DNA of 64,000 nucleotides from Rhipidocladum racemiflorum. Its lineage: Eukaryota > Streptophyta > Magnoliopsida > Poales > Poaceae. Every line of letters starts with the position of its first letter. Position 1 is the stretch's first letter. The translations under genes were made by a program, and so were the position numbers. The DNA lies in NCBI GenBank assembly GCA_036346355.1, contig CM070581.1, positions 3,968,001-4,032,000 of the forward strand. Direction: 5' to 3'. This document shows, piece after piece, positions 1 to 11,622 of the stretch. The notes below the pieces were generated by a model. That model did no database searches. It had not been told where the DNA came from and saw only the letters and a program-made list of their open reading frames with translations.

Positions 1-754
1 TCTTGTGGCGACGTCTTTGCCGTCGCCGATCGTCTTTGCCAGACTTTTCTCCGACGGCGGTCCCCCCTGCGTCGGACTCCAAGCTCCCCCGGGAACCATA
101 GAGGTCACACAGGGGGGGCGCAGGGCTACGCTTCTTGAAGGTGCGTCAGCGGATCGGGCTCTCCCTAGCTGCGGGTTTGGCGGCGACCCGGCTATTTTCT
201 TTGTCGTCGCGGCAAAATTGTGCGGAAGTTTGGTGTGTTTGGAGAGGGACGATAAGTCCGAGATCAAGCTGTCACGCGGAAGACCCTTAAGCGAGGAAAA
301 GTTATTCTTGGTTTTAGACCTTCTTGTTTCCAAACAATGTAACTGTCGTTGAATTGGAAGAAAAGAAAGGTGTTCGAGTTTTACATGTATTTTTCGCTAT
401 TTTTTCGGTTTGCTGCTGGTAAGAAATGCCGGTCATGGTTCTTGGGTGCAGTGGGGACCAACCGACTGATCGACATGTTCAGCGTTTTCGAAAAAGTAGG
501 AAAACAGTTTTAGTGCGGCGTTAGTTCCCCGGCAACCGAATACCATCCTGTTTCGCTCTTTTTCCTTGGCGAGATACCACTGCAACCGCAGCTGGGCGAG
601 GCCGTGGTACTCGGGTTGGAAGAAAGAAAAGAAAACCGATTGATCAGGCGGATGACAAGTTGAAGCAGCGGTGTCGACCAGTGGAAAAAAAATGCTACGC
701 GTAGGCCTGGTAAAAAAAGGTGAACATGGTAATGAACGAGGTAGAAAAAAGGGG

Positions 755-1974
755 CTAAGGGTAGAATCGTCTTAGCTTTTCAATGTTCCAGGCGTTTGAC
801 AAGACGTTGCCATCGGGATCCTTGAGCCGATAAGTGCCAGGTCGAAGGACCTCTACTATAGTGAAGGGACCCTCCCAAGGAGGGGAGAGCTTGTGCTTGC
901 CTTTGTTGGACTGAACCTGGCGCAGAACCAGGTCGCCTGTGTTGAACGCTCGCCCTCTAACCTTGCGGTCGTGGTAGCGCCGCAGTTGTTCTGCCGGGTA
1001 TTTGGGTAGCACGACGGCGACATCCCGCGCTTCATCGAGCCTCGGCCGACGTCTTCTTTGGGACTCGAGCCCCGGTCTCGTTGAAGGCCTGAACCTTTGG
1101 GCGCCGTAGTCCAAGTCGGTTGGTAGGATGGCTTCTGCTCCGAATGCCAGGAAGAACGGCGTGAACCCGGTCGACCGGGTCGGGGTGGTCCGTAAGCTCC
1201 ACAGTACGGGAGGTACCTCGGCTGCCCAACGCCCCGCGTATTTCTTGATCGATCGAAGATTCGCGCTTGAGCCCTTGGAGGATCATGCCGTTCGCGCGTT
1301 CGACTTGGCCGTTGCTCGTGGGTGGCGACGGCCGCCCAATCCACGGATCTTTGCCGCGAGCTCGAGAAACTCCTTTCCGTGAATTGCGCTCCGTTGTCGG
1401 TGATGATGGAGTTCGGGACTCAAACCGTAGACGATATTGCGGATGAAGTCCGCTCGCTACCAAGTGATTGTTGTGATCGGCTTGGCTTCTATCCACTTGG
1501 TGAACTTGTCTATCGCAACCAACAGTGGGTGAAGCCCCGGCGCTTTCTTGAAGGGCCCGACCAGATCGAGTCCCCAAACGGCGAAGGGCCATGTGATAGG
1601 GATCGTTTGGAGGGCTTCTTGGCCGGAGGTGAGTTTGCCGAGCGAAGAATTGGCACCCTTCGCGACGTCCGGATGATGTGCTCGGAGTCGGCCACGGCGG
1701 TCGGCCAATAGAAACCTTGTCGGAAGGCTTTCCCGACCAGGCTCCGTGACCCAGCGTGGTGTCCGCAAACCCCGCTGTGGATGTCGCGGAGTAGCTCTCT
1801 TCCTTGGTCGGCTGGGACACACTTCGAGGATCCCGGAGGGGCTCCTTTCAGAGGTCGCCGTCGATCAAGACGAAGGATTTTGCCCGACGAGCGAGGCGGC
1901 GGGCCTCGGTCAGTCGTCGGGGAGGGAACCGTCGGCCGATCGACGAAGGATTCCTCCAATCGGTCTTTGGTCAT
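755..1974 (-). pseudogene. Integrase region of Tat-like element
   Basis: Three frames together cover a plant gypsy integrase. The zinc-binding part (DIHSGVCGHHAGSR...GFYWPTAVAD) lies near 1800-1690. The core follows with WPFAVWGLDLVGPFKKA and VAIDKFTKWIEAKPIT near 1600-1490, and SNGQVERANGMILQGLK carries the final Glu near 1310-1260. The C-terminal part (PPWEGPFTIVEVL...NAWNIEKLRRFYP) ends with a stop at 755. At least three frameshifts separate these pieces, so no functional integrase is encoded. Confidence 0.8.
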
Positions 1975-2162
1975 CGGGGCGTTGCGGCCGGCTCGACCAG
2001 CTCAGCCTTTGTCGAATTCGCAGGCCGATCGTCAGGCGATCGGTCCGGATGGATGCTTGGTGTAGGTCGAGGGCGAAGATTCCCGGTAGGACCGGCCCCT
2101 CTTGGGAGGCGAGGCCAGCCAGTGTCGGCCTCTCCGTTGTTCGCCAGAAGCTATGATGGAGC

Positions 2163-2530
2163 TCAAATCCTTTGAACTTTTGCTCCGGTTGCGTGCACTC
2201 TCGGACAAAGAGGGTCGCCATCCGATCGTCGCGAGGTTCTGCAGCCTTCATGACTTGATCGACGCACCAGTTTTGAGTCGCCATGCACGCATAACCGCAG
2301 AGCTCGAGGTCGGGCGGCGATGCGGAGACCAAGAACGAGGGCCTCGTACTCGGCGACGTTGTTGGTTGCGTCGAAAAGTAGCCGATGATGGCGTCTGAAG
2401 CTTGTTCCCAAGTGGTGAAAGAATGACGACCCGGCCCGGCTCGCTTTTGGTGAAGGACCCGTCGAAGTACATCGTCGATGCTCGTGGTCTTCGAGCGGAG
2501 GTGGGGCCTGGCTTCGTCCACTTTCGGCGA
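2163..2530 (-). pseudogene. Second RNase-H-like domain of Tat-like element
   Basis: The minus strand reads DATNNVAEYEALVLGLRIA followed by LCVHGDSKLV. This is the E and D pattern of an RNase H fold lying after the first RNase H and before the integrase. An additional archaeal-type RNase H in that place is a known feature of Tat-lineage elements. The frame is broken on both sides. Confidence 0.6.
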
Positions 2531-2639
2531 CGAAGTCGGCTAGAACTTGAGATTTTATGGCGGTCAGGGACATAGGATACGTCATGCCCGTTGAGCTCGA
2601 GTGCCCACTTGGCAATTCTTCCGAGGCGTCGCGGTTGTG

Positions 2640-3740
2640 GATGACCTCGCCGAGTGGTAGGGAAGTTACCACGAAACGTGGTGCTGGTTGAAGTAGTGTA
2701 CCGGCTTCCTTTTCGCGTGATCGGAATCGCTGCGTAGAGCATCTTACGAATCTGCGGGTACCGTGCCTTGGACTCGGAGAGTACTTCGCCGATGAAGTAG
2801 ACCGGCCGCTGGATCTTAAGGACCCGCTTCTTCTTCGCTCGCTCGCGACAAGTGCCGTCTTGGCCGACCTGGTCGTGGCGGCAATGTAGAGTAGCAGAGG
2901 CTCTTCGGCCGGGGCGACCAGCCTTTGGAGGGGTGGTCGGGGAAAACCTTTAAGCGCGTCGGCGTCTGAGCCTCCTTCGTCCGGTGAAGTGGTCGATTTC
3001 CTCAGGAGTTTGTATAGAGGCAAGCCGCGTTCGGCCGAGGCGGGGCGTGAAGCGACTCAGGGCCGCTAGGCATCCCGTCGACCTTTGGGCCCTTTGAGGT
3101 TGCTGATCGGCCCCATCCTTAAGATCGCGGAGATCTTGTCTTGGCTGGCTTCGATGCCGCGCTCGGAGATGATGAAGCCGAGTAGCTTCCCCTTGGGTAC
3201 CCCGAAAACGCATTTCTCGGGGTTGAGCTTGATCTTGGAACCGTCGGAGGTTCGCGAAAGTCTCCTCCAGTCGGCGATGATGTCGCTGGTCTTCCTGGTC
3301 TTGACAACGATGTCGCCGACGACGCCGACATTGCGGCCGATCTGGTCGGAAAGGCAGGTCTGCATGCATCTCTGGTATGTAGCCCCCGCGTTCTTCAGGC
3401 CAAACGGCATTGTCACGTAGCAGAACGAACCGTACGGAGTGATGAAGGAAGTCGCGAGCTGGTCGTCTTCTTTCATCGCGATCTGGTGGTACCCTGAGTA
3501 GGCATCCAGAAAGGGCGAGGATTCGCACCTGCGGTGGAGTCTACCATTTGGTCGATGCGGGCGAGAGGAATGGATCTTTCGGACATGCCTTGTTGAGGCT
3601 TGTGTAGTCGACACACATTCTCCATTTCCCAGTCTTCTTTTTTACAAGCACAGGGTTTGCTAGCCACTCGGGGTGGCGAACTTCTTTGATGAATCCTGCG
3701 GCCAAGAGCTTGGCTATTTCTTCCCCTATGGCCACGCCGC
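2640..3740 (-). pseudogene. Reverse transcriptase and RNase H region of Tat-like element
   Basis: From 3735 downward the minus strand gives VLVKKKTGKWRMCVDYTSLN, then LDAYSGYHQIAMKEDD and YVTMPFGLKNAGATYQR, which are classical Ty3/gypsy reverse transcriptase blocks. The catalytic YVDD box is replaced by VVGD (before IVVKTRK, near 3320-3300), so one of the two metal-binding aspartates is missing. KLLGFIISERGIEA follows. RNase H continues towards 2640 in broken frames. The enzyme is dead by substitution as well as by frameshift. Confidence 0.8.
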
Positions 3741-3894
3741 TTTCCTTCGTCGCCGGCGCAGACGCTGGCGATCGGGTTCTAGACCCAGTAGGATGTTCGT
3801 GGAGTGCTCGGCGACTTCCTCGGGATCCCCGGCATGTCGGAGGGCTTCCATGCGAAGGCGTCGGTTGGCGCGGAGGAAGTCGACGAGCGCTTTC

Positions 3895-4470
3895 CTATTT
3901 GGCAGAAGCGTGGTCCCGATCCGAGCGGTTTTGGTCGGGTCCTCCGGGTCGACCTCGATCGTCTTCGTGTCCTCGGCGGACTTGAAGGAGCCCGTCCGGA
4001 CTTGCTAGAGTCGGGAGCGGACTCGGAAGGTGCTGCTCGAGGCCGGCGAGCTCGGTGGATGCGACGATCACGAGGCCAACTCGCGAATCGTCTTTCTCGC
4101 AGCCGTAGGCGAGCTGGAAAGACGCGATTCTGATGATCACCCCATGCGGCCGGGCATCTTCGACCAGGTAGGTGTAGTTGGGGATCGCCATGAACTTCGC
4201 GTAGCATGGTCTCCCCAAGATGGCGTGGTAGGAGCCGGAAAATCCACGACCTCGAAGGTGAGGGTCTCGGTGCGGAAGTTAACCGGGCTCCCGAGCGTGA
4301 CGGGCAGTCGACCGCCCGAAGGTGGGCCTGGCGGCCAGGAACGACGCCGTGAAAGGGCGCTTTGCTTGGTCGGAGGCTCGGCGGGGATCCCCATGGCGTC
4401 GAGGGTCTCAACGTAAAGCGATGTTGAGATCGCCGCCGCCGCCCATGAGCACCTTAGTCAGCGCCGTTCC
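3895..4470 (-). pseudogene. Aspartic protease region of Tat-like element
   Basis: Minus-strand frames give GGGDLNIAL near 4440-4415, at the position of the D-S/T-G-class active site of retroelement proteases. It is followed by VNFRTETLTFEVVDF and GRPCYAKFMAIPNYTYL, which resemble the flap and C-terminal part of plant gypsy proteases. The catalytic D-S/T-G is not intact in the frame I read, and the region is split by frameshifts. Confidence 0.6.
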
Positions 4471-4569
4471 CACGATGGGATCAATGACGAGCGGTACCTC
4501 CTGGTTGCGGGACGTGGTCGGGTGGTCGGCCCGGCCAAAGGTGATCGGGACTCCGACCACCGAAGGTAT

Positions 4570-6601
4570 TTAGGTACTACTGGCTTGCCGCGAACACCTC
4601 TCGGCAGCGAGCTTGAGCCGCCTCCGGTCGGCGTAGCTTGTCGGTCCGCCGAAGATCATGAGGCAACCGTCGGTCTCGGGGAAGCCGGTGTCGGCCTCTC
4701 TGATCTCGGTGGTCGGCGGCGAGTCTTGCCTCTTTCCTTTGCCCCGCGGCGTCGTGGGGGTTCCGGAAAGAAAACGCTTGAGGACTTCGCAGTCCGATAC
4801 TTGTGCTCGACGGTATCCGTGGTTCGGACACGCATTTCCATCGGCTTCTCGAAGTGGTCGGGGTTGCCGGCCTTGCGGCTTCCCCGGTCGTCGGCGCAAC
4901 CAGGCGGTCCTCGCGGACCTGTTTGCCGTGGCGCTTTAAACTTGTCGGGCGGTCGGAGGAGGGGCTGGGCTCGGCGCCAGTCCCTCGCTTCGACCTCCCT
5001 TTGTCGAAGATGACATCTACGGCCTCCTCGCCCGAGGCGGGGTTGGTGGCAATGTCCCGGAGTTCTTTGGTGGTCCTGGGCTTCAGACACCCTGGTTATG
5101 GACCAGGGTCTTGGAAGTGGTGCCGTAGATGAATGCCCCCACGACATCGTCGCGGATGTCGTGGAGCTCGTTGCCTTCTTTGGGAAAAACGCGTCGGATG
5201 TAGTCCGGAGGTTTTCCCTGCTGCCGCTTGCATTTTTCAGTCCCAGGAATTCCCTGGTCGCATGTAGGTGCCTGGAAGTTGCCAACGAAGTGGTGCTTGA
5301 GGTCGGCCCGATTCGGATGATGTTGGCGCGGATATTCGAGCCATGCCCGGCCGAGTCCGCCAAGTAGATGGGGAGGTATTGGATGACAAAGAGGTCGTCA
5401 GTCGCTCCCCTTCCGCATGCGAGCCGGTAATCTTCCGACCACACACCGGGTTTGTAGCCCCTGTGTACTTGGCTATGTTGGCCGGCGCCGAATCTGGCGA
5501 GGAACCCGCTGCGAATTCCACGACAGAACGCCCGTGGCCCGGCCATCGGGGCTCGAAGGCGATCACGCCAGCGGAAGCGCTATCGGCGACGTCGGCGACC
5601 GGTCGGGTCGTTCCTCGTTCTTCGTGTTTGGAGGGTGGTGCGGCGCCGCTCGTCCCCCAAACGTTGGTGCACCGGGTGCGCGATGCCTGGGGTTGTCGGA
5701 AGGTGACGCTGCCCTTGTTTCGCTTCCGACGGCCTCGGTGGCGTTGCGGTGCGGGCCATCCGAAGAGGCGTCGAACGCCGCGATCCGTGGCTATACGCTG
5801 CGTCTTCTTGGCCGCTCGCTCCACCAGGCCCGGAGGTTCTCGTGGGTAGCCTTGGCCGCGGATCGCCTGGCTCGGGAATGCCGCGGGCGGCATTATTCTT
5901 CTTGGCGATGTTTTGCCAGCGTGGGGAAAAACGATGAATCGTCCGTCCCCTAGCTACCGTGGTGGACTGGCGTCTTGTGGCCTTGTATGCGCCGCCAGGC
6001 GCAGGTGGAGCAGCGGGCGAGGATTGCTCCAGGTCGGCCTGGAGCTTGTCGAGCTCGGCCTTTTGAGCCTCCAGCTCGTCGCGTCGCCGCTGAAGGTCGG
6101 CGCGGCGAGCACGGTGATCCTCCTCGGTGTGTTGGCGGAGAGTCTTCGGCGTGGCCGGGGTAGCAGCGGCTGCCCGCGGTGTCGGGTCGCGTGGCGTGGT
6201 GCATTCTTATCCCTTCCTCCGCTAGAGCCGTGGTCGGAGGAGTTGTCCGAGTGGTGGTCGCCGGGCACGCGTGGCCGACCATTGCCACGCGCGAGGTCGC
6301 GGCGGGTGCGACCGCCATCGCTCGATGCCTCCGCGCATCGCTTGGGGTGATGGGGCCTCTGGCGTGCCCGGCGTCGGGGTCCGCGGGGACCTCGGCCGGA
6401 GGTCTCTGGCGCCGTGAGGGCGTCGAGGTCCTCGGTGGACACTTGGCGCCGGAGTATGGCGGGGACGATCACTATCTGCCCCGCCGTGGTGGTGACGGTC
6501 GAGGAGCCGAAACGGATCGACGCTATCGGCATGGCGATGTCGGAGAAAGAAAGGGAACCGTCGAGGAAGCTAAGCGGGAAAATGGCGGCAACGTCGTGCA
6601 C
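4570..6601 (-). pseudogene. gag region of Tat-like element
   Basis: This is the capsid-nucleocapsid region, read in several frames between the primer-binding site and the protease. The N-terminal part (about 6601-5900) is rich in Arg, Pro and Ser. The capsid-like core lies near 5340-5090 and includes a stretch ending in GAFIYGTTSKTLVHNQG in the best frame. Near 4830-4790 a CxNHGYR...DCEVLKRFL stretch resembles the segment that follows gag in plant gypsy polyproteins. No single frame is open throughout. Assignment rests on position and on these short matches. Confidence 0.6.
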
Positions 6602-6602
6602 A

Positions 6603-6622
6603 GGCCCCTACCTGGCGCGCCA
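6603..6622 (-). other. Primer-binding site of the Tat-like element
   Basis: On the minus strand TGGCGCGCCAGGTAGGGG follows the LTR end after two bases. A TGGCGC... start in this position is usual for plant gypsy primer-binding sites. The tRNA that would pair with it was not determined. Confidence 0.65.
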
Positions 6623-6624
6623 AC

Positions 6625-7176
6625 TGTCGGTGTTTCGAGCACCGGCCAATGAATTTATATAGGTAAGAGGGGGGTGCACGCTCCCTCTCCTCGGCGGCTT
6701 ACTCGGGTGAGCTCAAGATGTATACTGGTTCGGGCTGAACGTCCCTACTCCAGTTCGTGTGGGTTTGATTGTATTGGTTCCTTGGTTGTCCGTCGTCTTA
6801 CATGCTCGCTCCCTCCCCCTTTATATAGGCGAGGAGGGAGGTTACACTGTTGCTTGAAAAAGAGAAAAAGACCGTGCTCTTAGTCGCCCGCAAGTGGCGG
6901 GCTGATGGGACTGGCCAGGCCTCCCCTTGCCACTGCGGTCGGCGTGAGTTCTTCTTGTCGCTCGTAGTAAATGCGAGAGTTGGGGACTTGTGCCGCTGCG
7001 TCATCATTACGGCCAGCATTTAATGCGATCGATACGCAATAAAGGCTGTCGCTTCTTCAGGGATTTCGCTGACTTGGTCATTCCTTGCCAGCCGTGGCTT
7101 CGGGCCCCGACCGGCCTGGTTCGGCCCATGCGCTTTTTTGGGCCGCTGGGGGTACCCATGGCCTGGGTACCCGTCA
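6625..7176 (-). repeat. 5' LTR of the Tat-like element
   Basis: In element orientation the LTR starts TGACGGGTACCC (expected TGTCGGG) and ends ...CACCGACA, 552 bp. The outer end is set by homology: the sequence from 7177 onward continues an unrelated LTR that is also found at 11623. The inner end abuts the primer-binding site. The flanking 5 bp, 7177-7181 (CCTTG), should be the target-site duplication, but its partner is outside the window. Confidence 0.7.
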
Positions 7177-7543
7177 CCTTGCATATAGTATTCAGAATTT
7201 CTCGTGCGACTTGTTAAGTACCGTTGTACTCACCCTTGCAAACCCCGCCCGTTTCAGAGTTCCAAGACGCTGGCAAGTATCAAGAGATCGCAGATGGCGA
7301 TTTGGTTTGGTTTTGAGGTCTTAGTCTTTTGCTTAGGGCTGCCTGTGCGGTATTTTGGTAGTATTATATTTGGGGCCCCGCTGCGCCCTTTTTTGTAAAA
7401 ACTTGGTCGTTAGGCTTTATATTCAATCAAAAGAGTTGGCGTTAATTCTTTGTCTGGTAATGAATACTTGGTTCCCGACAACTAATCTTTCTGGGTAGCT
7501 GTTATGGTAGTTAGACTTGTCTCTGAAAAAACGGTCCGTCACA
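7177..7543 (+). repeat. LTR end fragment, same family as the chromovirus at 11623-16112
   Basis: The reverse complement of this stretch aligns, with substitutions, to the sequence starting at 11623: both begin TGTGAC(A/G)GACC and share CTACCCAG(A/G)AAGA, AACGACCA(A/G)GTTTTTACAA and TGAATACTATATG. In element orientation it is therefore the 3' end of an LTR, ending ...GGTCCGTCACA at 7543. The alignment stops at 7177 where the Tat-like LTR begins, so it is the outer host of the nest. Confidence 0.7.
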
Positions 7544-7556
7544 CATAAAAAAAAGA

Positions 7557-7784
7557 AAGCGCGTTAATCAGTGTGAATTCTTAGCCGTATCCGTATCTTC
7601 GTATATGGAGAAAAAGAGAGGCGCTTTACTCCCCTACCTAAAAAATTGTTACACTAATATAAGCATTTGCTAATCCCGCGCTATCATACAAGGGGTTAAA
7701 AAGTCACTCCCTCCTTAGTCCCTAGTCCCTACGTTGTTTTGGAGCAATTGCAATCCAACTTTCCAAACTTGACCATTAGCGTAA
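7557..7784 (+). repeat. Left part of local duplicate copy 1
   Basis: This stretch resembles 18370-18700, with shared words such as TATCTTCGTATAT, TAGTCCCTACG and TGTTTTGGAGCAATTGCAAT. Copy 1 continues at 11250 after the solo LTR. I see no coding potential. Confidence 0.6.
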
Positions 7785-10700
7785 TGTGAGACCCCGGATC
7801 GGTTATCCGAAATCTCCTGTGTATTTCTGTACTAGTCTCAGATCAGTAGCTAGTACACATAGTCAACAGTGAAGTATCATCGCCGAACATAATGAAATTG
7901 TAACATAAACATAAAGTATTAGCCACAAGACTACTTATTACATCAAATGGTTACAAGACCAAGTTCACGGCAGCGGAATAAAACGAGAAGTAGTAAAGCC
8001 CAAACTAAAATATACTAGGAACGCGTTTAGTTGTCTTGGCGACCTTCATCAAACTCTTCGGTGTAGAACACATCGTCTTCGTCTGCGTCCTGATAGTTTT
8101 CTAATGACAACAGTTTATATAGTAGATGAGTACAAAGGTACTCAGCAAGTCTGCAAAAGTATGCACATGTAGGACTTTCCATGTAAGGCTTGATATGATT
8201 TATTTGCATAAAGCTGAGTTTCACCAAACCATACTTAATAGTAATTTCCATAAAGCATATTTTAGCAATTCTTTTTAACAATTGAATTATATAATATTTC
8301 AGTGACTGTTCTATCCACCATCACTAGTATAAAGGCACTATCTGCCACATTTTAAAAGATCGAGGTTATCCACACATGACTCTATCCGTCATGAAATAAA
8401 AACAGGTTCCATCTACCTGGTTGGCTCAATCCGCCAACAAAACATCCGAGAGTTCTAACCACTCCTGAATCCCAAAACATCATTTATTTTCAAAACCAAA
8501 ACTAAAACCAAAGTCTACCAATATGAAAGCATTCTTCACTTTGCCCTTGACCGTAGGCACGGTTATTCGAATAGTTTTAACTCTGCAGAGGTGTACAGCT
8601 TTGCCCACAAGACATGATCATCTCTTTAATGCTATGCAATTAACACACTTCCTTTGGTGTGTCGGCACAGAGATCATGACAAGTCCTTTACAATGTATAC
8701 GCCTAACCCGACTCACCCGCTGAGGTTTCACCGCTGTTAGGGTTCTATCTACCCAGTACAGAAGCCCCCTCTTGCGCCGTGTGAGAAAAACAGTATTGCC
8801 TCAATCCGGCACTCACATTCCACCATCTGGTGAGTCTAAGTTAGGTTTCTACAAATTATTTAGCCAGGTCGTACCATTATAGACATGTGGTAGTATGGTA
8901 ATGTTTAGAATGGACAGTCATAAGCGTCGGTCCTTAATTGACTTGGGGCGGCACTTGCACAATGGAAACTAGTGCTCAATCCGCACCCACCCGACATTCC
9001 ACTACGCCCAAGTCCAAATCCTTTTTCTTTTTGTTTTTATTTTATAAAAACAGTACCAAATATTTTACCAAAATTCTTAAATCACAATTTTGATATAATC
9101 CCACCCATGTGGTCATTTTCATCAATTCGCATACTAAGCATTTCTATCGTTCTATTCAACGAATGTCACAATATCGAATAGGTATGACATAACAAAGGGT
9201 CCTAGGGTTACAAATAAGCATGGATATCAATAATCAAGGCGGTGATCACAATTCGAATTAACTAATCATCTATATTTGATATATGATTATAAACATAGCA
9301 ATGCAAGTTCAAAACATGGTAAAACATTTGCAAACATGAGATCAAGATGCGTCAAGGGACTTGCCTTCGTGCGCGGCAGAAGACTTGAAACCTTGGAGTT
9401 CGACGGCGAGGTCGACGGACTCGGCGGGATCCTCGGCTACACGCAAAACAATACACAAAAATAAATAACAATAAAATAAATAAAATCCAAAAATTATAAA
9501 AAGTATACTGGCAGATAGATCTTGAATTTAGATGAATTTAGGAATTTGAACGGGGTCAATCGGAGTTCGGACGGAAAAGTTATGAGCCTCCGAAGTTTGA
9601 AAATTCTGGAAAAAGAAAAATCGAGGAATATTCCTCGGAATCTCTTTTTGCTGAATTATTGATTTTCCTAGTGTCTATGGTAGGTGGGGCCCCTTTGTCA
9701 TAGAGATGGAGTTCTTCCCCATTGGCTTGCCATGGCCAAAACAGAGGACCTTGGCTCCTTCATGGAGCCGACGAAAGCACTGGCAAGCGGCGGCGTGTGT
9801 GATGGCGGGGAGGCTTCACGAGGCGGGCGCAGGATCGGCGGAGGCCACGGCGAGGCCGTGCGGGTGGCCGGGGAGCAGCGGTGCGGCATGGGGAAGCCGC
9901 CGACGGCGGCCGGCAGCCGGCAAAGCGGCAGCGGCCCGCGATCTGTGGCGGCGTGGGCGCTCGTCGGCGGCGGGCGGCGGTGCTGGCGAGTCGGCCGGAG
10001 GCGGCGTGACGGCGGCAAGCCGTGCGGGCAGGGGCAAGAACAGAGAAGCCCCAAGTTTTTTCAAAATTCGGAAATTTGCACCAATTTAATACATGACATT
10101 GCTAAATTGAAAGATGGATTATCTAGAGAACATCTAGAGGGACACAAGATTGCAAGGAATTGACCAATAGCTCACTGGAGACGACGATTTCGGCGACGAA
10201 AGGCGGTTCTGCCGACGAGGTTCAAACCCGAAATTCGGAGTCAAACTTTGATGAAACCTAAAATTGATTGAAGGGGTATGAGCACATCGTCCATACACAC
10301 ACCTAGGATCAAACGGAAACGAGTTTGGCTCACCGGAGAAGAAGATACGACGACGAACGCGAAGAACGTGGTTCGACGTCGGTTTTCTCGATCTTGCGGC
10401 CAAACGGTGAGGGAAGGCAAAGGGAGAGTGCTACCACCAGGAAGAGGGCTCCAACACGAAGTAAATGGAGGCGGAATCGTGCAAAACGGAGTTGAAACGG
10501 CCGAGTTATGGTCATTAATGTGTTTTTTGGTTTTGGCGTTACTATTCAAATTTCGGCGAGGTTTAGGGCTGAAGATCATGGGGAATAGAAAGGTCTTGCC
10601 GTCACGATTCCAACGGATCCGACCATGATGGATTTGGAGGTTTAATGGAGGAAATATGAGTGATTGAAATCCTATTGCTATGAATGAACTTGTTGTTCTT

Positions 10701-11249
10701 TCTCTGGAGATGATTCCATCGTGAGGTAGAAGAAGCTGAAATAGTGCTGCCACCGTGCCACGTTGCGACCTCCCATTGGCCGGGGTTAAGTGGGGGTTTA
10801 AGCGCGAGAGAAAAATTAGCAAAAATAGCCTAAAAATTCCTAGAACCATTATGGAATATTTAGAACCCAATAAAATTGGTTTCGCAAAATTTGGTTGAAA
10901 TTTGGAATTTAGAATATTCTGGAGCGAATAACGGGCATTTAACGAAAGCCGCGCGAGATAAAATACCAGAGAGCCTCCAAAAATCTTGGGGAAAATCCCA
11001 AAATATTTTTAGAATATTTGGGACCTAATGCAATAGGTTTCAGGATTTTTGGAGTATTTTCGAACTCGGGTGGAATTTCGGGTACGGACTGGAATCTGAA
11101 AATTTGATTTTTCGGGCGAAGGAGAATTGAATTCCACTTTAGGATGGATAAGGATGCCAGGTTAATTTAAACATCGAGAAAAATCCAAATTTTGAATTTA
11201 CTTAGTTTAAATTAGATTTGAGTAGAAGGCCGAAATTGAGGATGTTACA
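7785..11249 (-). mobile_element. Solo LTR, 3465 bp, Del/Tekay-type gypsy
   Basis: On the plus strand it begins TGTGAGACCCCGG and ends GAGGATGTTACA, giving TG...CA ends; in element orientation (minus) it starts TGTAACATCC. It is flanked by CGTAA (7780-7784) and CATAA (11250-11254), a 5-bp target duplication with one mismatch. A related local sequence at 18640-18970 lacks it, acting as an empty site. No retroelement protein domain is present. Its length and ends fit the long LTRs of the Del/Tekay chromovirus lineage (inference). A GC-rich stretch at 9700-10050 contains long but unconvincing open frames. Confidence 0.75.
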
Positions 11250-11530
11250 CATAAGCAGATACGAGTACATAAAATAATACTAGTAATTTTTTAATAACAA
11301 TTATTTTTATAATTATATAACTTTATGGCTTTTTATCATTTATATCTCCAATACTTATAAATACGAGTTAACAGTGGACACCCGTTCTCTTTTTCATCAC
11401 CCCTCACATATGTACTAGATTGACATGTGGGTTCAATACCCCACCGCTCTGCTTGGTCGACCTGCGAAAAAATCCACTACTAAATGTGGATATATGTGTC
11501 TGATTTGATCTATACACACACACGTATGTT
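11250..11530 (+). repeat. Right part of local duplicate copy 1
   Basis: It aligns with 18700-18970: both contain CAATTATTTTTATAAT, CATGTGGGT(T/C)CAA, CACCCCACCGCT-like words and CCACTACTAAATGTGGA. Together with 7557-7784 it forms one copy, split by the solo LTR. No gene was seen. Confidence 0.65.
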
Positions 11531-11622
11531 TCGCTATATGTGTAACATAAATTTGATGTTCTTATTACGATTTAGAGTCCTATTTTGCTGATATGTTTCG
11601 CTCTCTTTTAGTACTTTGTTGC

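Larger units (their letters stand above)
1..7176 (-). mobile_element. Ty3/gypsy LTR retrotransposon, Tat-like lineage, decayed, cut by window start
   Basis: Read on the minus strand the order is 5' LTR (7176-6625), primer-binding site, gag, protease, reverse transcriptase, RNase H, a second RNase-H-like region, and integrase. This order, together with the integrase end, fits the plant Tat lineage; the lineage name is inference. The coding region is broken into many frames by small indels and stops, so the element cannot make its own proteins. The 3' LTR is not in the window; positions 1-754 lie downstream of the integrase stop, where I recognise nothing. The element sits inside an older LTR (7177-7543), so this is a nested insertion. 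Confidence 0.85.

Noticed and set aside
5..352. A 115-codon plus-strand frame at the window start
   Set aside because: It starts with GTG, lies in the non-coding 3' region of the Tat-like element, and shows no motif.
9684..10163. A 159-codon plus-strand frame in GC-rich DNA
   Set aside because: It lies in the solo LTR at 7785-11249, has Gly/Arg-rich composition on several frames at once and shows no motif.
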